Assembly (NCBI GenBank): GCA_002718895.1
Contig: PBGD01000003.1
Span: 51,174 to 93,008, forward strand
DNA: 41,835 nt
Direction of reading: 5' to 3'
Origin: Flavobacteriales bacterium
GTDB taxonomy: Bacteria; Bacteroidota; Bacteroidia; Flavobacteriales; TMED113
Shown in pieces: positions 26,121 to 35,193 of this stretch. Position 1 is the stretch's first letter. The number at the start of each line of letters is the position of its first letter. Made by a program: the position numbers and the translations under genes. The notes under the pieces were generated by a model. The model was not told where the DNA came from, made no database searches, and worked only from the letters and a program-made list of their open reading frames with translations.

Positions 26121-28094
26121 ATGAAAAAAAATTTATTTATTTTAATGATACTAATCAGCTCTATATCTCTTTCACAAATTAACATGAAAGATGTTACAGC
26201 TGTTCCAATGGCGAGTCCATTAAACATTAGTGAAACAAATACAACACCAGCATCAGCCGTAAACGATGCATTATGGTATGAAGATTTTTCAAACTCAAGC
26301 ATACCCAATGTAATAACAGAAGATTTAGGTGGTTTTGGTGATTGGAGATGGAGTGATATAGCTCCTGCAGGCATGTGGAGCATGAATACTGGCATAATTA
26401 ATTCAGCCACTCCTGATGGATTTATGATGATGGAGGCGGATTACTTTAATTCATGTCCCCAAAACAATATTGAATGTGTAGATGCAGATAATAATGGTAT
26501 TAATGATATCATAGGAGAAAATGCCATTAATGCACATTTTACAATTGGTCCAATTGATTTATCAAATGCAGAGTCCAATAATTTAGCTCTTCAATTTTAT
26601 TCTGATTACCGAATTTGTTGTTATGCTGCAGGTTCTGGAAATAATGACATGAATGTTTACATCAGTACTGATGGTGGTGAAACATTTAATGACATTAATT
26701 TTATTGGAGGTGACTCTTATGAAACTAATGTTCAAAGCGAAGATTTTGTTCAAATTCCACTATCTGATTTTAATGCAAATGTTAATAATGTATATTTTCG
26801 GTTTGAATGGTTAGGTACGCATTACTATTGGATGATTGATGATATGCAAGTTACACAACGACCTGCTTACGATTTAGAAATTCAATCATCATGGTTGTGC
26901 GAATCAAATGTGGAGAATGCCTCTACTTATGATCCATCTGATCTAATTGAATATTACTCAATTCCAAAATCACAAGCTCCTGATCAAGTTGTTATAGGGG
27001 CTGGTGTATATAATTATGGTTATTTAGATGACAATAATATAGGATTAACAGGAGAAATCTATAATGAAGGAGTTGGTTCAGTAAATAGTACTAATGTTAC
27101 AATTCAAGCTGACTCAACAGGCTTCATAGAAACAGACTACTTTGATATTTCCATGTTAAATGAAGGTTCTTATCTTTTTACTAGCACTTTAACTTCATCT
27201 GGAAATGAATTAGATTTTGACGACAATGCATTATGGAGAGAATTTAGGATTTCAGAAAAAGAGTATGCAATTGATGGTTTATATGAAAGTCGTGATTATC
27301 TTGGAACAGGTTGGCCATGGGGCGAAGATACAAATGATGGTATGATGATTGGAAATTATTTTGATATTAAAAAGCCTGCCACATTAAGCAGTATTACATT
27401 AAAGTTAGACACTGCATATCACCCTACAGGTGCAGGAGAATTTCAAACTCAAGCAGGTGGTGAAGTAATTGCGTACCTATTAGATACTGCTGGAATATAT
27501 AATTATTTAAATGGTACAAATGAGACTTTAGATGCATTTATAGGTGGTGTTATCTGGGAAAGTGACTTTTTAGTTCTTGAACAATCACATGTAGATAATG
27601 CTCTTATGACAATTGATGTTCCTGAAGTATCATTAAACCCAAATGGATACTATGTTGCTTTAGAAATCTATAGCAATGGCTTAGAATCACCTATCTTATT
27701 CTTTGACGACACATCTGTTCTTCAACCTGCTACAGCATCAATGTTTTATGATCCTGTTGATGCAACATGGTATACAAACCCTAATGCTGCTAGTCTAAGA
27801 ATTGGACTTGATGGGTTTGAAGATGCAGTTAGCACAATTGAGAATCAACCTTTTGAAATTTCATGTTTTCCAAACCCATCTAAAAATTATTTAGAAATTA
27901 ATAGTAACAAAGACTTAGATAAAAATATTAATATTAAAATATTTAATATTTTAGGAGAAGTGGTATTAAATAATAGATTTAAAAATTTTGGAAGCCGTCA
28001 AATAATTGATATTTCAAACATATCTAATGGCTCATATATCTTGGAAATTCAGAGTATAGATTACTCAATTCAAAAGAAAATTATTATACAATAA
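26121..28094 (+). CDS. T9SS-secreted protein with jelly-roll (MAM-like) domain
   Basis: This extracellular protein of 657 residues has an unknown role. A signal peptide (1-19, ending SISLSQ) is followed by a domain starting DALWYEDFSNSSIPN and closing with YFRFEWLGTHYYWMIDDMQV. That is the layout of MAM/choice-of-anchor J-like beta-sandwich domains. A second, all-beta region (about 250-575) has no recognised domain. The C-terminal 75 residues (from 583, FPNPSKNYLEI, then FNILGEVVLNN, ending KKIIIQ) form a classical T9SS type A sorting domain. The gene is rich in Asp/Asn, has its own upstream gap of 79 bases and is followed by a strong terminator. Confidence 0.86.
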   Translation: MKKNLFILMILISSISLSQINMKDVTAVPMASPLNISETNTTPASAVNDALWYEDFSNSSIPNVITEDLGGFGDWRWSDIAPAGMWSMNTGIINSATPDGFMMMEADYFNSCPQNNIECVDADNNGINDIIGENAINAHFTIGPIDLSNAESNNLALQFYSDYRICCYAAGSGNNDMNVYISTDGGETFNDINFIGGDSYETNVQSEDFVQIPLSDFNANVNNVYFRFEWLGTHYYWMIDDMQVTQRPAYDLEIQSSWLCESNVENASTYDPSDLIEYYSIPKSQAPDQVVIGAGVYNYGYLDDNNIGLTGEIYNEGVGSVNSTNVTIQADSTGFIETDYFDISMLNEGSYLFTSTLTSSGNELDFDDNALWREFRISEKEYAIDGLYESRDYLGTGWPWGEDTNDGMMIGNYFDIKKPATLSSITLKLDTAYHPTGAGEFQTQAGGEVIAYLLDTAGIYNYLNGTNETLDAFIGGVIWESDFLVLEQSHVDNALMTIDVPEVSLNPNGYYVALEIYSNGLESPILFFDDTSVLQPATASMFYDPVDATWYTNPNAASLRIGLDGFEDAVSTIENQPFEISCFPNPSKNYLEINSNKDLDKNINIKIFNILGEVVLNNRFKNFGSRQIIDISNISNGSYILEIQSIDYSIQKKIIIQ

Positions 28095-28113
28095 AACAAG
28101 TCTAGCTGTGGAT

Positions 28114-28148
28114 AAAAAAAGGGGTGCATATGCACCCCTTTTTTTTTT
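28114..28148. terminator. strong intrinsic terminator, bidirectional
   Basis: GGGGTGCAT (28121-28129) and ATGCACCCC (28130-28138) form a perfect palindrome. It is flanked by seven A on the left and ten T on the right. On the plus strand it ends the T9SS protein gene 20 bases after its stop. On the minus strand the A tract serves as the T tract for the small gene at 28164. It is the clearest terminator in the window. Confidence 0.9.
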
Positions 28149-28163
28149 ACAAATTAATTTAAT

Positions 28164-28379
28164 TTAAAAAAGCTCAAAATAGTCTTCAGGATGTCTAACA
28201 AGGTAATCAATTTCCTCATCGATTACTCTTGAGATAAATTGACGAATCTTTTCTATTTTTTCTTCATCAATATTCTCAATTGAAGACATGTAATCAAGGG
28301 ATTTATTTATGATTTTTTCGGACTCTATTAAGTTGTCCTTTTCTCTTGAAACTAAAATATCATTTAAAATCTTGTCCAT
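28164..28379 (-). CDS. small acidic helical protein of unknown function
   Basis: This 71-residue protein is rich in Glu, Asp, Ile and Lys, with predicted helices over most of its length (MDKILNDILVSREKDNLIES at the start, IRQFISRVIDEEIDYLVRHP near the end). It has no signal peptide, membrane segment, cysteine or recognised motif. It reads towards a good terminator and follows the DUF4442 gene after 60 bases on the same strand. Codon use looks like the neighbours, so I consider it a real gene. I do not recognise its family. Confidence 0.6.
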   Translation of the reverse strand: MDKILNDILVSREKDNLIESEKIINKSLDYMSSIENIDEEKIEKIRQFISRVIDEEIDYLVRHPEDYFELF

Positions 28380-28439
28380 TACTAGAAAGTAAGCAATTAT
28401 TAATACAATATAGTAAAATAAAATAGCAATTAATTAAGA

Positions 28440-28910
28440 TTAACTACGTTTTTTTAATGACCAAGTTATATTAAATTCTGCAACACAATTATTACTTAAA
28501 TCAAATCCTTTTGAATTTAAAATACAAGTAGTACCAAGACCTGTTTTCAGGGTTTCATTTATCGCTTTTTCAACCTTTGAGCCGTCTTGACAAATAAACT
28601 TGATTTTAGTAGTAGCTTTTTTGTAATAACTTGCATCTAATTTTAAAACAAGAGTAGAAATATTTTGACCTTCTGATTGTAACAGAACAAGAGCTCCAGT
28701 AGACAATTCTGCTGCCATAGCTTCAACAGCAAAATACATTGAATTAAAGGGATTTTTATTAATATATTTATATGGAACAGTTACCTCAGATTGTTTTTTA
28801 GATAATTTTTTAACGCGTATGCCAGAAATAAATGCCATTGGCAACTTCCAAATAGAGAAGAAAAAAAACCTCCAAGTAGTTAGTATTTTATGGATGTTTA
28901 AATAATTCAT
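28440..28910 (-). CDS. DUF4442 hotdog-fold protein (thioesterase-like)
   Basis: This 156-residue protein matches the DUF4442 pattern. The N-terminal helix region WRFFFFSIWKLPMAFISGIR is followed by VPYKYINKNPFNSMYFAVEA and the helix AAELSTGALVLLQ. Beta strands of the hotdog sandwich come next (KATTKIKFICQDG). The family resembles acyl-CoA thioesterases such as YiiD and PaaI and may act on acyl-CoA, but no substrate is established. It is divergent from the fused E1 dehydrogenase, which makes branched-chain acyl-CoA with its E2 partner. A functional link is possible but speculative. Confidence 0.78.
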   Translation of the reverse strand: MNYLNIHKILTTWRFFFFSIWKLPMAFISGIRVKKLSKKQSEVTVPYKYINKNPFNSMYFAVEAMAAELSTGALVLLQSEGQNISTLVLKLDASYYKKATTKIKFICQDGSKVEKAINETLKTGLGTTCILNSKGFDLSNNCVAEFNITWSLKKRS

Positions 28911-28987
28911 ATGTTAAATTTATAAGACAATATAATAATATGTTATATAGCAAGTAATAATTTTGATTATTTTTATTAGAAAAAAAA

Positions 28988-31390
28988 TTGGACAATAAAA
29001 AACTTACATTAGAAGAATTTCAATTAGAAATACTAAAAGACTATCGAATTGCTTGTGAAAGTAGAGAAGCCAGCTTAATTGGTAGAAAGGAAGTATTAAC
29101 TGGTAAGGCGAAGTTTGGAATATTTGGAGATGGTAAAGAAATAGCACAAATTGCAATGGCTCGTTGCTTCAAAAAAGGAGACTTTAGATCTGGCTATTAT
29201 AGAGACCAAACATTTATGATGGCAATAGGTGAATTAACTATCGAGGAATTATTTGCTCAGTTGTATGCGAACACAGATTTAGCAAAAGAGCCAGCTTCTG
29301 GAGGTAGACAGATGAATAATCATTTTGCCACGAGAAGCTTAGACCAAAACGGTAATTGGAAAAATCTTACTTCTCAATATAATTCAGCATCTGATATTTC
29401 CCCTACTGGATCACAAATGCCTAGATTACTTGGATTAAGTTTTGCTTCTAAAATTTACAGAAATAATAAACAAGCAAAAAACAATAATTTTAGCAATAAT
29501 GGTGATGAAATTTGTTTTGGCACCATTGGAAATGCTAGTACATCTGAAGGGCTTTTTTTTGAAACAATAAATGCAGCTGGGGTTTTACAAGTTCCAATGC
29601 TTTTATCAATATGGGACGATGGATGGGGCATCTCCGTACCTTCAAAATATCAGACAACAAAAGGAAGCATTTCCGAAGTTTTAAAAGGCTTTCAAAGAAC
29701 ACAAAAAAAAGATGGTATTGAAATTTATAAAGTTAGGGGATGGGACTATCACGAATTATGTGAAGTATATACTAAAGCTAGCAAACAATGTAGAAATCAC
29801 CACATTCCAGTAATTATACATGTCACAGAAATGACTCAACCACAAGGTCACTCCACTTCTGGATCACATGAAAGATATAAAACTGAAAAAGAGCTGAATT
29901 GGGAGAAAAATTTTGACTGTATTAAGAAAATGAAAGAATGGATAATAGATCAAAATATTGCTTCGCTTACAGAATTACAAAAAATAGAAATAGAATCAAA
30001 GGATAAAGTGAAAAATGCGCAAAAAAAAGCATGGAGTGAGTTCTTACAAACATTAAATGAAGAAAAAGCAGATCTGCAAGAGATAATAAAAAAAAATTGT
30101 GAATTAAGCGACAATTATATTAATGAATTATATCAATCATTAGAAAATGAAACATTACCAACAAGAAAACTATTAATATCAACTTCAAAGAAAATATTAA
30201 GATATTCTAATATTAATAATCAGAATAATCATGAGATTAAAAAGTGGATTGAAAATAGCATGAAAAAATACACAAAAATATATTCAAGCCATTTATATAG
30301 CGAATCTTCAAAGAGTATTCATAATATCAATCTGGAAAATACTACAAATAAAAAGATAATGTTCTCTAATGATTCGCAAATAGTTGATGGGAGAATTATT
30401 TTAAGAGATAATTTTGATCGTCTTTTAGATAAATACCCTGATTTACTAATCTTTGGTGAAGATTCTGGAAAAATTGGAGATGTGAATCAGGGTTTAGAAG
30501 GATTACAAAAAAAATATGGTGAGATTAGAGTATCAGACACAGGAATCAGAGAGGCAACTATTATTGGACAAGGTATTGGACTGGCAATGAGAGGACTAAG
30601 ACCAATCGCTGAAATACAGTATTTAGATTATTTGTTATATGCGATTCAAATCTTAAGTGATGACCTTGCTACTCTTCATTACAGAACTTTAGGTGGGCAA
30701 AAATGTCCGCTAATTATTCGAACGAGAGGACACAGGCTAGAAGGCATTTGGCATTCAGGATCCCCAATGGGGGGTGTTATTAATCTTTTAAGGGGTATTA
30801 ATATTCTTGTACCAAGAAATATGACAATAGCAGCAGCATTTTACAATACTATGTTACAAAGTGATGAACCTGCATTAATTATTGAATGTTTAAATGGATA
30901 CAGACTAAAAGAAAAAATGCCTGCAAATCTTGGTGAATTTCATCATCCAATTGGTGAAATAGAAATCTTAAAAGAAGGAAATGATATTACTTTGGTAACA
31001 TATGGATCCTGCTGTAGAATTGCAATGAGCGCTGCTAGTGAATTAGAGAAAATAAATATTTCTCTTGAAATAATTGATATACAATCATTAATTCCTTTTG
31101 ACTTAAATAATGACATCATTCAAAGCTTGAAAAAAACAAATAAAATAATTTTTATGGACGAGGATGTACCCGGTGGAGCAACAGCTTATATGATGCAGAA
31201 AGTTATTGAAAATCAAAATGGTTATAATTATTTAGATAGCAAACCACTTACTATCACTGCAAAAGATCATAGACCTGCATATGGTGATGATGGAGATTAC
31301 TTTTCAAAACCTAATATTGATGATGTTATTGACACTTGTTATTATTTAATGCATGAAGTAAATCCTGAAAAATACCCTGAAATTAATTAA
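28988..31390 (+). CDS. fused alpha-beta E1 component of a branched-chain 2-oxoacid dehydrogenase
   Basis: This thiamine-diphosphate enzyme decarboxylates 2-oxo acids and loads the acyl group on the lipoyl E2 of the complex. Residues about 1-400 are the alpha part, with ACESREASLIGRKEVLTGKA, then FGDGKE and FGTIGNASTSEG. Residues about 457-800 are the beta part, with FGEDSGKIGDVNQGLEGL, VSDTGIREATIIGQGIGLAM and IIRTRGHRLEGIWHSGSP. A linker joins what are separate subunits in many bacteria; fused forms are common in Bacteroidota. Branched-chain substrates are inferred from the subgroup. The start is TTG at 28988: the frame is open to a stop at 28964 without any ATG or GTG. murQ overlaps the stop by one base (TAATG). 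Confidence 0.9.
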   Translation: MDNKKLTLEEFQLEILKDYRIACESREASLIGRKEVLTGKAKFGIFGDGKEIAQIAMARCFKKGDFRSGYYRDQTFMMAIGELTIEELFAQLYANTDLAKEPASGGRQMNNHFATRSLDQNGNWKNLTSQYNSASDISPTGSQMPRLLGLSFASKIYRNNKQAKNNNFSNNGDEICFGTIGNASTSEGLFFETINAAGVLQVPMLLSIWDDGWGISVPSKYQTTKGSISEVLKGFQRTQKKDGIEIYKVRGWDYHELCEVYTKASKQCRNHHIPVIIHVTEMTQPQGHSTSGSHERYKTEKELNWEKNFDCIKKMKEWIIDQNIASLTELQKIEIESKDKVKNAQKKAWSEFLQTLNEEKADLQEIIKKNCELSDNYINELYQSLENETLPTRKLLISTSKKILRYSNINNQNNHEIKKWIENSMKKYTKIYSSHLYSESSKSIHNINLENTTNKKIMFSNDSQIVDGRIILRDNFDRLLDKYPDLLIFGEDSGKIGDVNQGLEGLQKKYGEIRVSDTGIREATIIGQGIGLAMRGLRPIAEIQYLDYLLYAIQILSDDLATLHYRTLGGQKCPLIIRTRGHRLEGIWHSGSPMGGVINLLRGINILVPRNMTIAAAFYNTMLQSDEPALIIECLNGYRLKEKMPANLGEFHHPIGEIEILKEGNDITLVTYGSCCRIAMSAASELEKINISLEIIDIQSLIPFDLNNDIIQSLKKTNKIIFMDEDVPGGATAYMMQKVIENQNGYNYLDSKPLTITAKDHRPAYGDDGDYFSKPNIDDVIDTCYYLMHEVNPEKYPEIN

Positions 31391-32196
31391 TGAAGAAAAC
31401 TACTGAATTAAATAGTTTATATAATAACTTGAATAAAATAGGTACCCTAGATATATTAACATTGATTAATAAAGAGGATCAAAAGGTAGCGCATGTAGTT
31501 CATAATTCTATACAAATTATTTCTAAGTTAGTAGAAGTAATAGTAAATAAATTATCTCAAAATGGCAGGTTGTTTTATGTAGGATCTGGAACTAGTGGTA
31601 GATTAGGCATTTTGGATGCATCTGAATGCCCTCCTACTTTTGGAGTATCTCAAGATAAAGTTATTGGAATCATCGCTGGTGGTGACAAAGCAATTAAAAA
31701 AGCAGTAGAATCAGCAGAAGATAACACAAAACAATGTTGGAACGATTTACAATCTTACAGAATAACAAATAAAGATGTTGTAATTGGCATTAGTGCATCA
31801 GGAACAACACCTTATGTTTTGGGAGGTTTAAGGAATTGTCAAGAAAATCATATTTTTACAGCAAGTATTACATGTAATAAAAATTCACCTATTTCAAAAT
31901 ATAGTGATATACCAATTGAAATATTAGTGGGTCCCGAATTTATTACTGGTAGCACAAGAATGAAATCTGGTACAGCTCAAAAATTAACACTAAATATGAT
32001 ATCAACTGCAGTTATGATTAAACTGGGACATGTTTTAGATAATAAAATGGTTGACATGCAAATTAAAAATGAAAAATTAAAGCAAAGAGCAATTAATATG
32101 ATTATGGAAATGTGCCATGTTAGTAATAAAAAAGCAAAAGCATTATTAGAAAAATTTGGCAATGTTAGAAACGCAATAAATAACTATGATACTTGA
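31390..32196 (+). CDS. murQ: N-acetylmuramic acid 6-phosphate etherase
   Basis: MurQ is a cytoplasmic enzyme of peptidoglycan recycling that removes the lactyl ether from MurNAc-6-phosphate to give GlcNAc-6-phosphate. The SIS-domain segment GSGTSGRLGILDASECPPTF (65-84) is the family signature, with Glu79 as a catalytic residue. The second Glu lies in AVESAED (Glu110). GSTRMKSGTAQKLTLNMIST is the other conserved block. At 268 residues it is shorter than E. coli MurQ (298), as I recall for flavobacterial members. It starts on the last base of the E1 stop codon and overlaps the DUF6095 gene by 11 bases. Confidence 0.95.
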   Translation: MKKTTELNSLYNNLNKIGTLDILTLINKEDQKVAHVVHNSIQIISKLVEVIVNKLSQNGRLFYVGSGTSGRLGILDASECPPTFGVSQDKVIGIIAGGDKAIKKAVESAEDNTKQCWNDLQSYRITNKDVVIGISASGTTPYVLGGLRNCQENHIFTASITCNKNSPISKYSDIPIEILVGPEFITGSTRMKSGTAQKLTLNMISTAVMIKLGHVLDNKMVDMQIKNEKLKQRAINMIMEMCHVSNKKAKALLEKFGNVRNAINNYDT

Positions 32197-32419
32197 CAAA
32201 AAGAAATTTAGAAAAGGAATTAAAAAAATAGGTGTCGCAATTGCATTGTTACCTGGACCCATTTTATTTGTAGCAGGTAGTCACAATGACAATCTATCTG
32301 CTATAATTAAATTTTCTCTACCTATTATTGGAGTTATATGTATGGCTATTAGCTTAATCATGGGGATTATAGGATTGAAAATAATACTATCAAGTTTTTT
32401 TGAAAAACCTAACGAGTAA
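32186..32419 (+). CDS. DUF6095-like small membrane protein
   Basis: This 77-residue protein has a basic N-terminus (LDKKKFRKGIKKI) and two hydrophobic helices (about 15-31 and 43-70) joined by a short polar loop (AGSHNDNLSA). The pattern and its position directly behind murQ match flavobacterial DUF6095 proteins, whose function is unknown. It overlaps murQ by 11 bases at the start. At the end it overlaps the convergent yaaA by 11 bases. Confidence 0.72.
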   Translation: MILDKKKFRKGIKKIGVAIALLPGPILFVAGSHNDNLSAIIKFSLPIIGVICMAISLIMGIIGLKIILSSFFEKPNE

Positions 32420-33173
32420 AAACTAAACTATTTGGTTGTGATTTTTCCACATCAAATCTGTAACCCAAGCGATTAAATTTTTTTAAATCCTCTATATTTT
32501 GAATTTGATTTTGTATCACAAATGATGCCATCGCGCCTCTTGCCTTCTTAGCAAAGAAACTGATAGTCTTATAAACGTTATTTTTTAAATCTAAAAACTT
32601 TACATCAATAATACTAGCCTTAAGTTTATTTTGCACAATTGAGGAAAAATACTCATTAGATGCTAAGTTTAAAATTTGTTTAGAATTGTTTTTTAGCAAG
32701 CAATCATTTAAAGAGCGGGTTATTTTTTCACCCCAAAAATCATATAAATTTTTACCTTTTTTTGTTTTTAATTTAGTTCCCATTTCCAATCTATATGGTT
32801 TAATTAAATCAAGGGGTCTTAAAACTCCATGGAGACCTGATAAAACTCTAAGATAATTTTGAGAATAATTTAAATCATCTATTGAAAACTTTTCTACATC
32901 CAACCCAATATAGACACCCCCCTTAAAACAAAAAATTGATTGCTTAGAATTAGATAAATTAAATTCACTGGTCCAATTATGAAATCTTTCGTAATTAATT
33001 TCACTTAAGTTGTGACTTATTTTCATAGTAGTGGAAATATCTTTTATACTAAGTTTTTTTAATACCTTAATTAAACTATCGCTTTCTGACAAGAATTGAG
33101 GTATCGTAAATTGTGAAGAACTATTTAATGTTTCAAAATCTAAAGTTTTAGCTGGCGAAAGAATAGTAATCAT
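32409..33173 (-). CDS. yaaA: peroxide stress protein YaaA
   Basis: YaaA lowers intracellular free iron and limits damage during hydrogen peroxide stress; it binds DNA in E. coli. The 254-residue protein matches the family from end to end. It begins MITILSPAKTLDFE, with YLRVLSGLHGVLRPLDLIKP, YRLEMGTKLKTKKGKNLYDF and the late KKARGAMASFVIQNQI block. The gene starts 3 bases after the stop of the MbnH-like peroxidase gene, so it may be co-transcribed with the MbnP/MbnH-like pair. Pairing a peroxide-stress protein with a diheme peroxidase-family enzyme is suggestive. Its 3' end overlaps the DUF6095 gene. Confidence 0.94.
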   Translation of the reverse strand: MITILSPAKTLDFETLNSSSQFTIPQFLSESDSLIKVLKKLSIKDISTTMKISHNLSEINYERFHNWTSEFNLSNSKQSIFCFKGGVYIGLDVEKFSIDDLNYSQNYLRVLSGLHGVLRPLDLIKPYRLEMGTKLKTKKGKNLYDFWGEKITRSLNDCLLKNNSKQILNLASNEYFSSIVQNKLKASIIDVKFLDLKNNVYKTISFFAKKARGAMASFVIQNQIQNIEDLKKFNRLGYRFDVEKSQPNSLVFTR

Positions 33174-33176
33174 ATA

Positions 33177-34349
33177 TTATTGGTTAAAAGGATTAGATAA
33201 ATTAGGATTAGTAATAAAAGACTCATCAGATAAAGTTAAAAGAAATGCTTTTAAATCAGATTTTTCTTGATCTGTTAAATATAATCCTCTTTCGTTGGGA
33301 ATATTATAAGGGTTAGTATAAATATATTTCATTAAAGGATCAACTGTAGGAGAGTCAAAGCCACCAGAGTTATAATGTTCAATAACTTCGTCAATTGTAT
33401 TAAATCGGCCATCATGCATATATGGAGCAGAATACTCAATGTTTCGTAAAGTAGGTGTTTTAAATAGTCCTCTATCATTAATATTATTTGTAATATTAAA
33501 ACGACCTAAATCTGTAAAAACTGAATCTATACCATTATTTCTAAATTGATTATCAGTTGTTAAATATAAAGGGTGGCAATGAAAACAATCCCCCTTTTCA
33601 CTATTGTAAATTGATAAACCATTGCTCTCACTCATTGAAAGTGTGTATTGTCCTCTTAAAAATTGATCAAACTTTGAATTTGTTGAGTTTATGGTTCTTT
33701 CAAACTGAGCTAATGCATTTAAGACATGTGAAGAATCTATTTTTTCAACACCAAAAGCAGCACAAAACAAATCTTGATAAAAAGGGGAATTACTCAATCT
33801 GCTTATTACTTCACACCAATCACTGTTATTTAATTCGTGTTGATTGAAAATTGGGCGACTTGCTTGACTTTCAAGGGAAATAGATTTACCATCCCAATCA
33901 AATGACTGTTCATGAAAAATAAGATTTAACATTGCTGGCGTATTTCGATTAGACAATACACCTCCGACTCCAGGACTAAACTGTGTTTTATCTCCAAAAG
34001 CATATTCTTGTTTGTGACACGATGCACATGAGACAGTATTATCTGAGCTTAAAATCGGATCATAAAACAAGTGTCTACCTAGATTAATACCAGCCTCAGT
34101 TAGTGGATTTTCAAAAGAATTATTAGGTAATGGGAACCCTAAAACAGGCTCAACAATTACATTTGAAGTTGGTTGATAATTACAAGGCCATTCATCACTA
34201 TATACACAAGATCCATCATCTTCCTGAGCATTTATATTAAAATTACATGCAAGAGGATCTGTACACCCCGGCATGCATTTAGGTTCATATTTATCACATG
34301 AGTGAATTAAAATAAATATAGTTGTAAAAAAATAGATTTTTTTTTTCAT
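33177..34349 (-). CDS. diheme cytochrome c peroxidase/MbnH-like lipoprotein
   Basis: This exported protein of 390 residues carries two c-type hemes. The sites are CASCH (108-112) and CFHCH (255-259). Family segments include AGINLGRHLFYDPILSSDNT, ALAQFERTINSTNSKFDQFL and LFKTPTLRNIEYSAPYMHDG. The layout matches the bacterial cytochrome c peroxidase/MauG/MbnH superfamily. The N-terminus has a lipoprotein-like signal ending at Cys18. After it comes a cysteine motif GCTDPLACNFNINAQEDDGS (29-48) that recurs in the neighbouring MbnP-like protein. Adjacency to an MbnP-like gene (3-base gap) favours an MbnH role, meaning tryptophan oxidation of the partner, over simple peroxide removal. That is inference from context. 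Confidence 0.85.
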   Translation of the reverse strand: MKKKIYFFTTIFILIHSCDKYEPKCMPGCTDPLACNFNINAQEDDGSCVYSDEWPCNYQPTSNVIVEPVLGFPLPNNSFENPLTEAGINLGRHLFYDPILSSDNTVSCASCHKQEYAFGDKTQFSPGVGGVLSNRNTPAMLNLIFHEQSFDWDGKSISLESQASRPIFNQHELNNSDWCEVISRLSNSPFYQDLFCAAFGVEKIDSSHVLNALAQFERTINSTNSKFDQFLRGQYTLSMSESNGLSIYNSEKGDCFHCHPLYLTTDNQFRNNGIDSVFTDLGRFNITNNINDRGLFKTPTLRNIEYSAPYMHDGRFNTIDEVIEHYNSGGFDSPTVDPLMKYIYTNPYNIPNERGLYLTDQEKSDLKAFLLTLSDESFITNPNLSNPFNQ

Positions 34350-34352
34350 GAA

Positions 34353-35183
34353 TTAATACTGAGTGATTATTGAAAAAACATTATTTGCATTTTCAAATAA
34401 ATTTGTTTGTGTTTGAATATCATCCATTATTGAAGGTTTAATATCATGAATGGGATTATCATACCAGTTATTAATATTCATTACCAATGTAATTTCAGCA
34501 GATGGAGGAAAATCAAATTTTGGATACAAAATTGAAAAATCCTGACCATTTGTAGGACCAGTATGGAGACTATATCCTTTTTGTTGACCTTGATCATCAA
34601 TATACCTACCATCTACTTGCATATAATGATAGCCGCCCAGCTGATTAACTGATGATGTACTTTGACCAAATGAATTAGGCCAATCCATTAAATCATGGAA
34701 ATTATAGTCTTCATTAATATATAGCAAATCTATGTTGTTTTCAGCTGATAAACCAAATCTAAATTCCATACCAATACATAAACCTGGTAAATTGTTAAAT
34801 ATATAAGACGATGTTTCATTATTGTCGGAGTTAAAAAATATTATTTCATCAAATTGTACTATTTCATCATTTTGAAAATATAATTTCAAATCACTAATAA
34901 CATATTTTATTTTGGATACACTATAATTAGTTCCATTTACATTATGAAATAAAAAATTATTGTTCCCATAAATTATGGCAGAACCGTCAACAAGATTATC
35001 AAAATTAAGAGTCAGATTAGTGTAAATACAACTTTTATCATTTATTGTGGCATCAGAATCATAATTGTCAGCATTTAAATCAATACATCCATATATATCT
35101 TTTTTACATGAAGAAAAAAATAAACATATAGAAAAAATTAAAAATAATGCTCTTAAATTACTATATTTTGTATTACAAATCAT
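34353..35183 (-). CDS. MbnP-like lipoprotein
   Basis: This 276-residue exported protein has a lipobox LFFSSC with Cys26. Behind it lies the motif GCIDLNADNYDSDATINDKS (32-51), also found in the adjacent diheme protein. The main domain follows the MbnP pattern. LTLNFDNLVDGS comes first, then VSKIKYVISDLKLYF, DLMDWPNSF (Trp168), GGYHYMQVDGRY and GYSLHTGP with His207. MbnP is a periplasmic protein that binds copper after MbnH converts a Trp to kynurenine. Whether the key Trp and copper ligands are retained needs alignment. It heads the MbnP-MbnH-yaaA run and is divergent from the subtilase with only 10 bases between start codons. Confidence 0.78.
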   Translation of the reverse strand: MICNTKYSNLRALFLIFSICLFFSSCKKDIYGCIDLNADNYDSDATINDKSCIYTNLTLNFDNLVDGSAIIYGNNNFLFHNVNGTNYSVSKIKYVISDLKLYFQNDEIVQFDEIIFFNSDNNETSSYIFNNLPGLCIGMEFRFGLSAENNIDLLYINEDYNFHDLMDWPNSFGQSTSSVNQLGGYHYMQVDGRYIDDQGQQKGYSLHTGPTNGQDFSILYPKFDFPPSAEITLVMNINNWYDNPIHDIKPSIMDDIQTQTNLFENANNVFSIITQY

Positions 35184-35193
35184 AAACTAAAAC

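Noticed and set aside
28380-28439. A possible small RNA or regulatory element in the gap before the 71-residue gene
   Set aside because: The 60 bases are AT-rich with no stable stem and no promoter-like pair of boxes.
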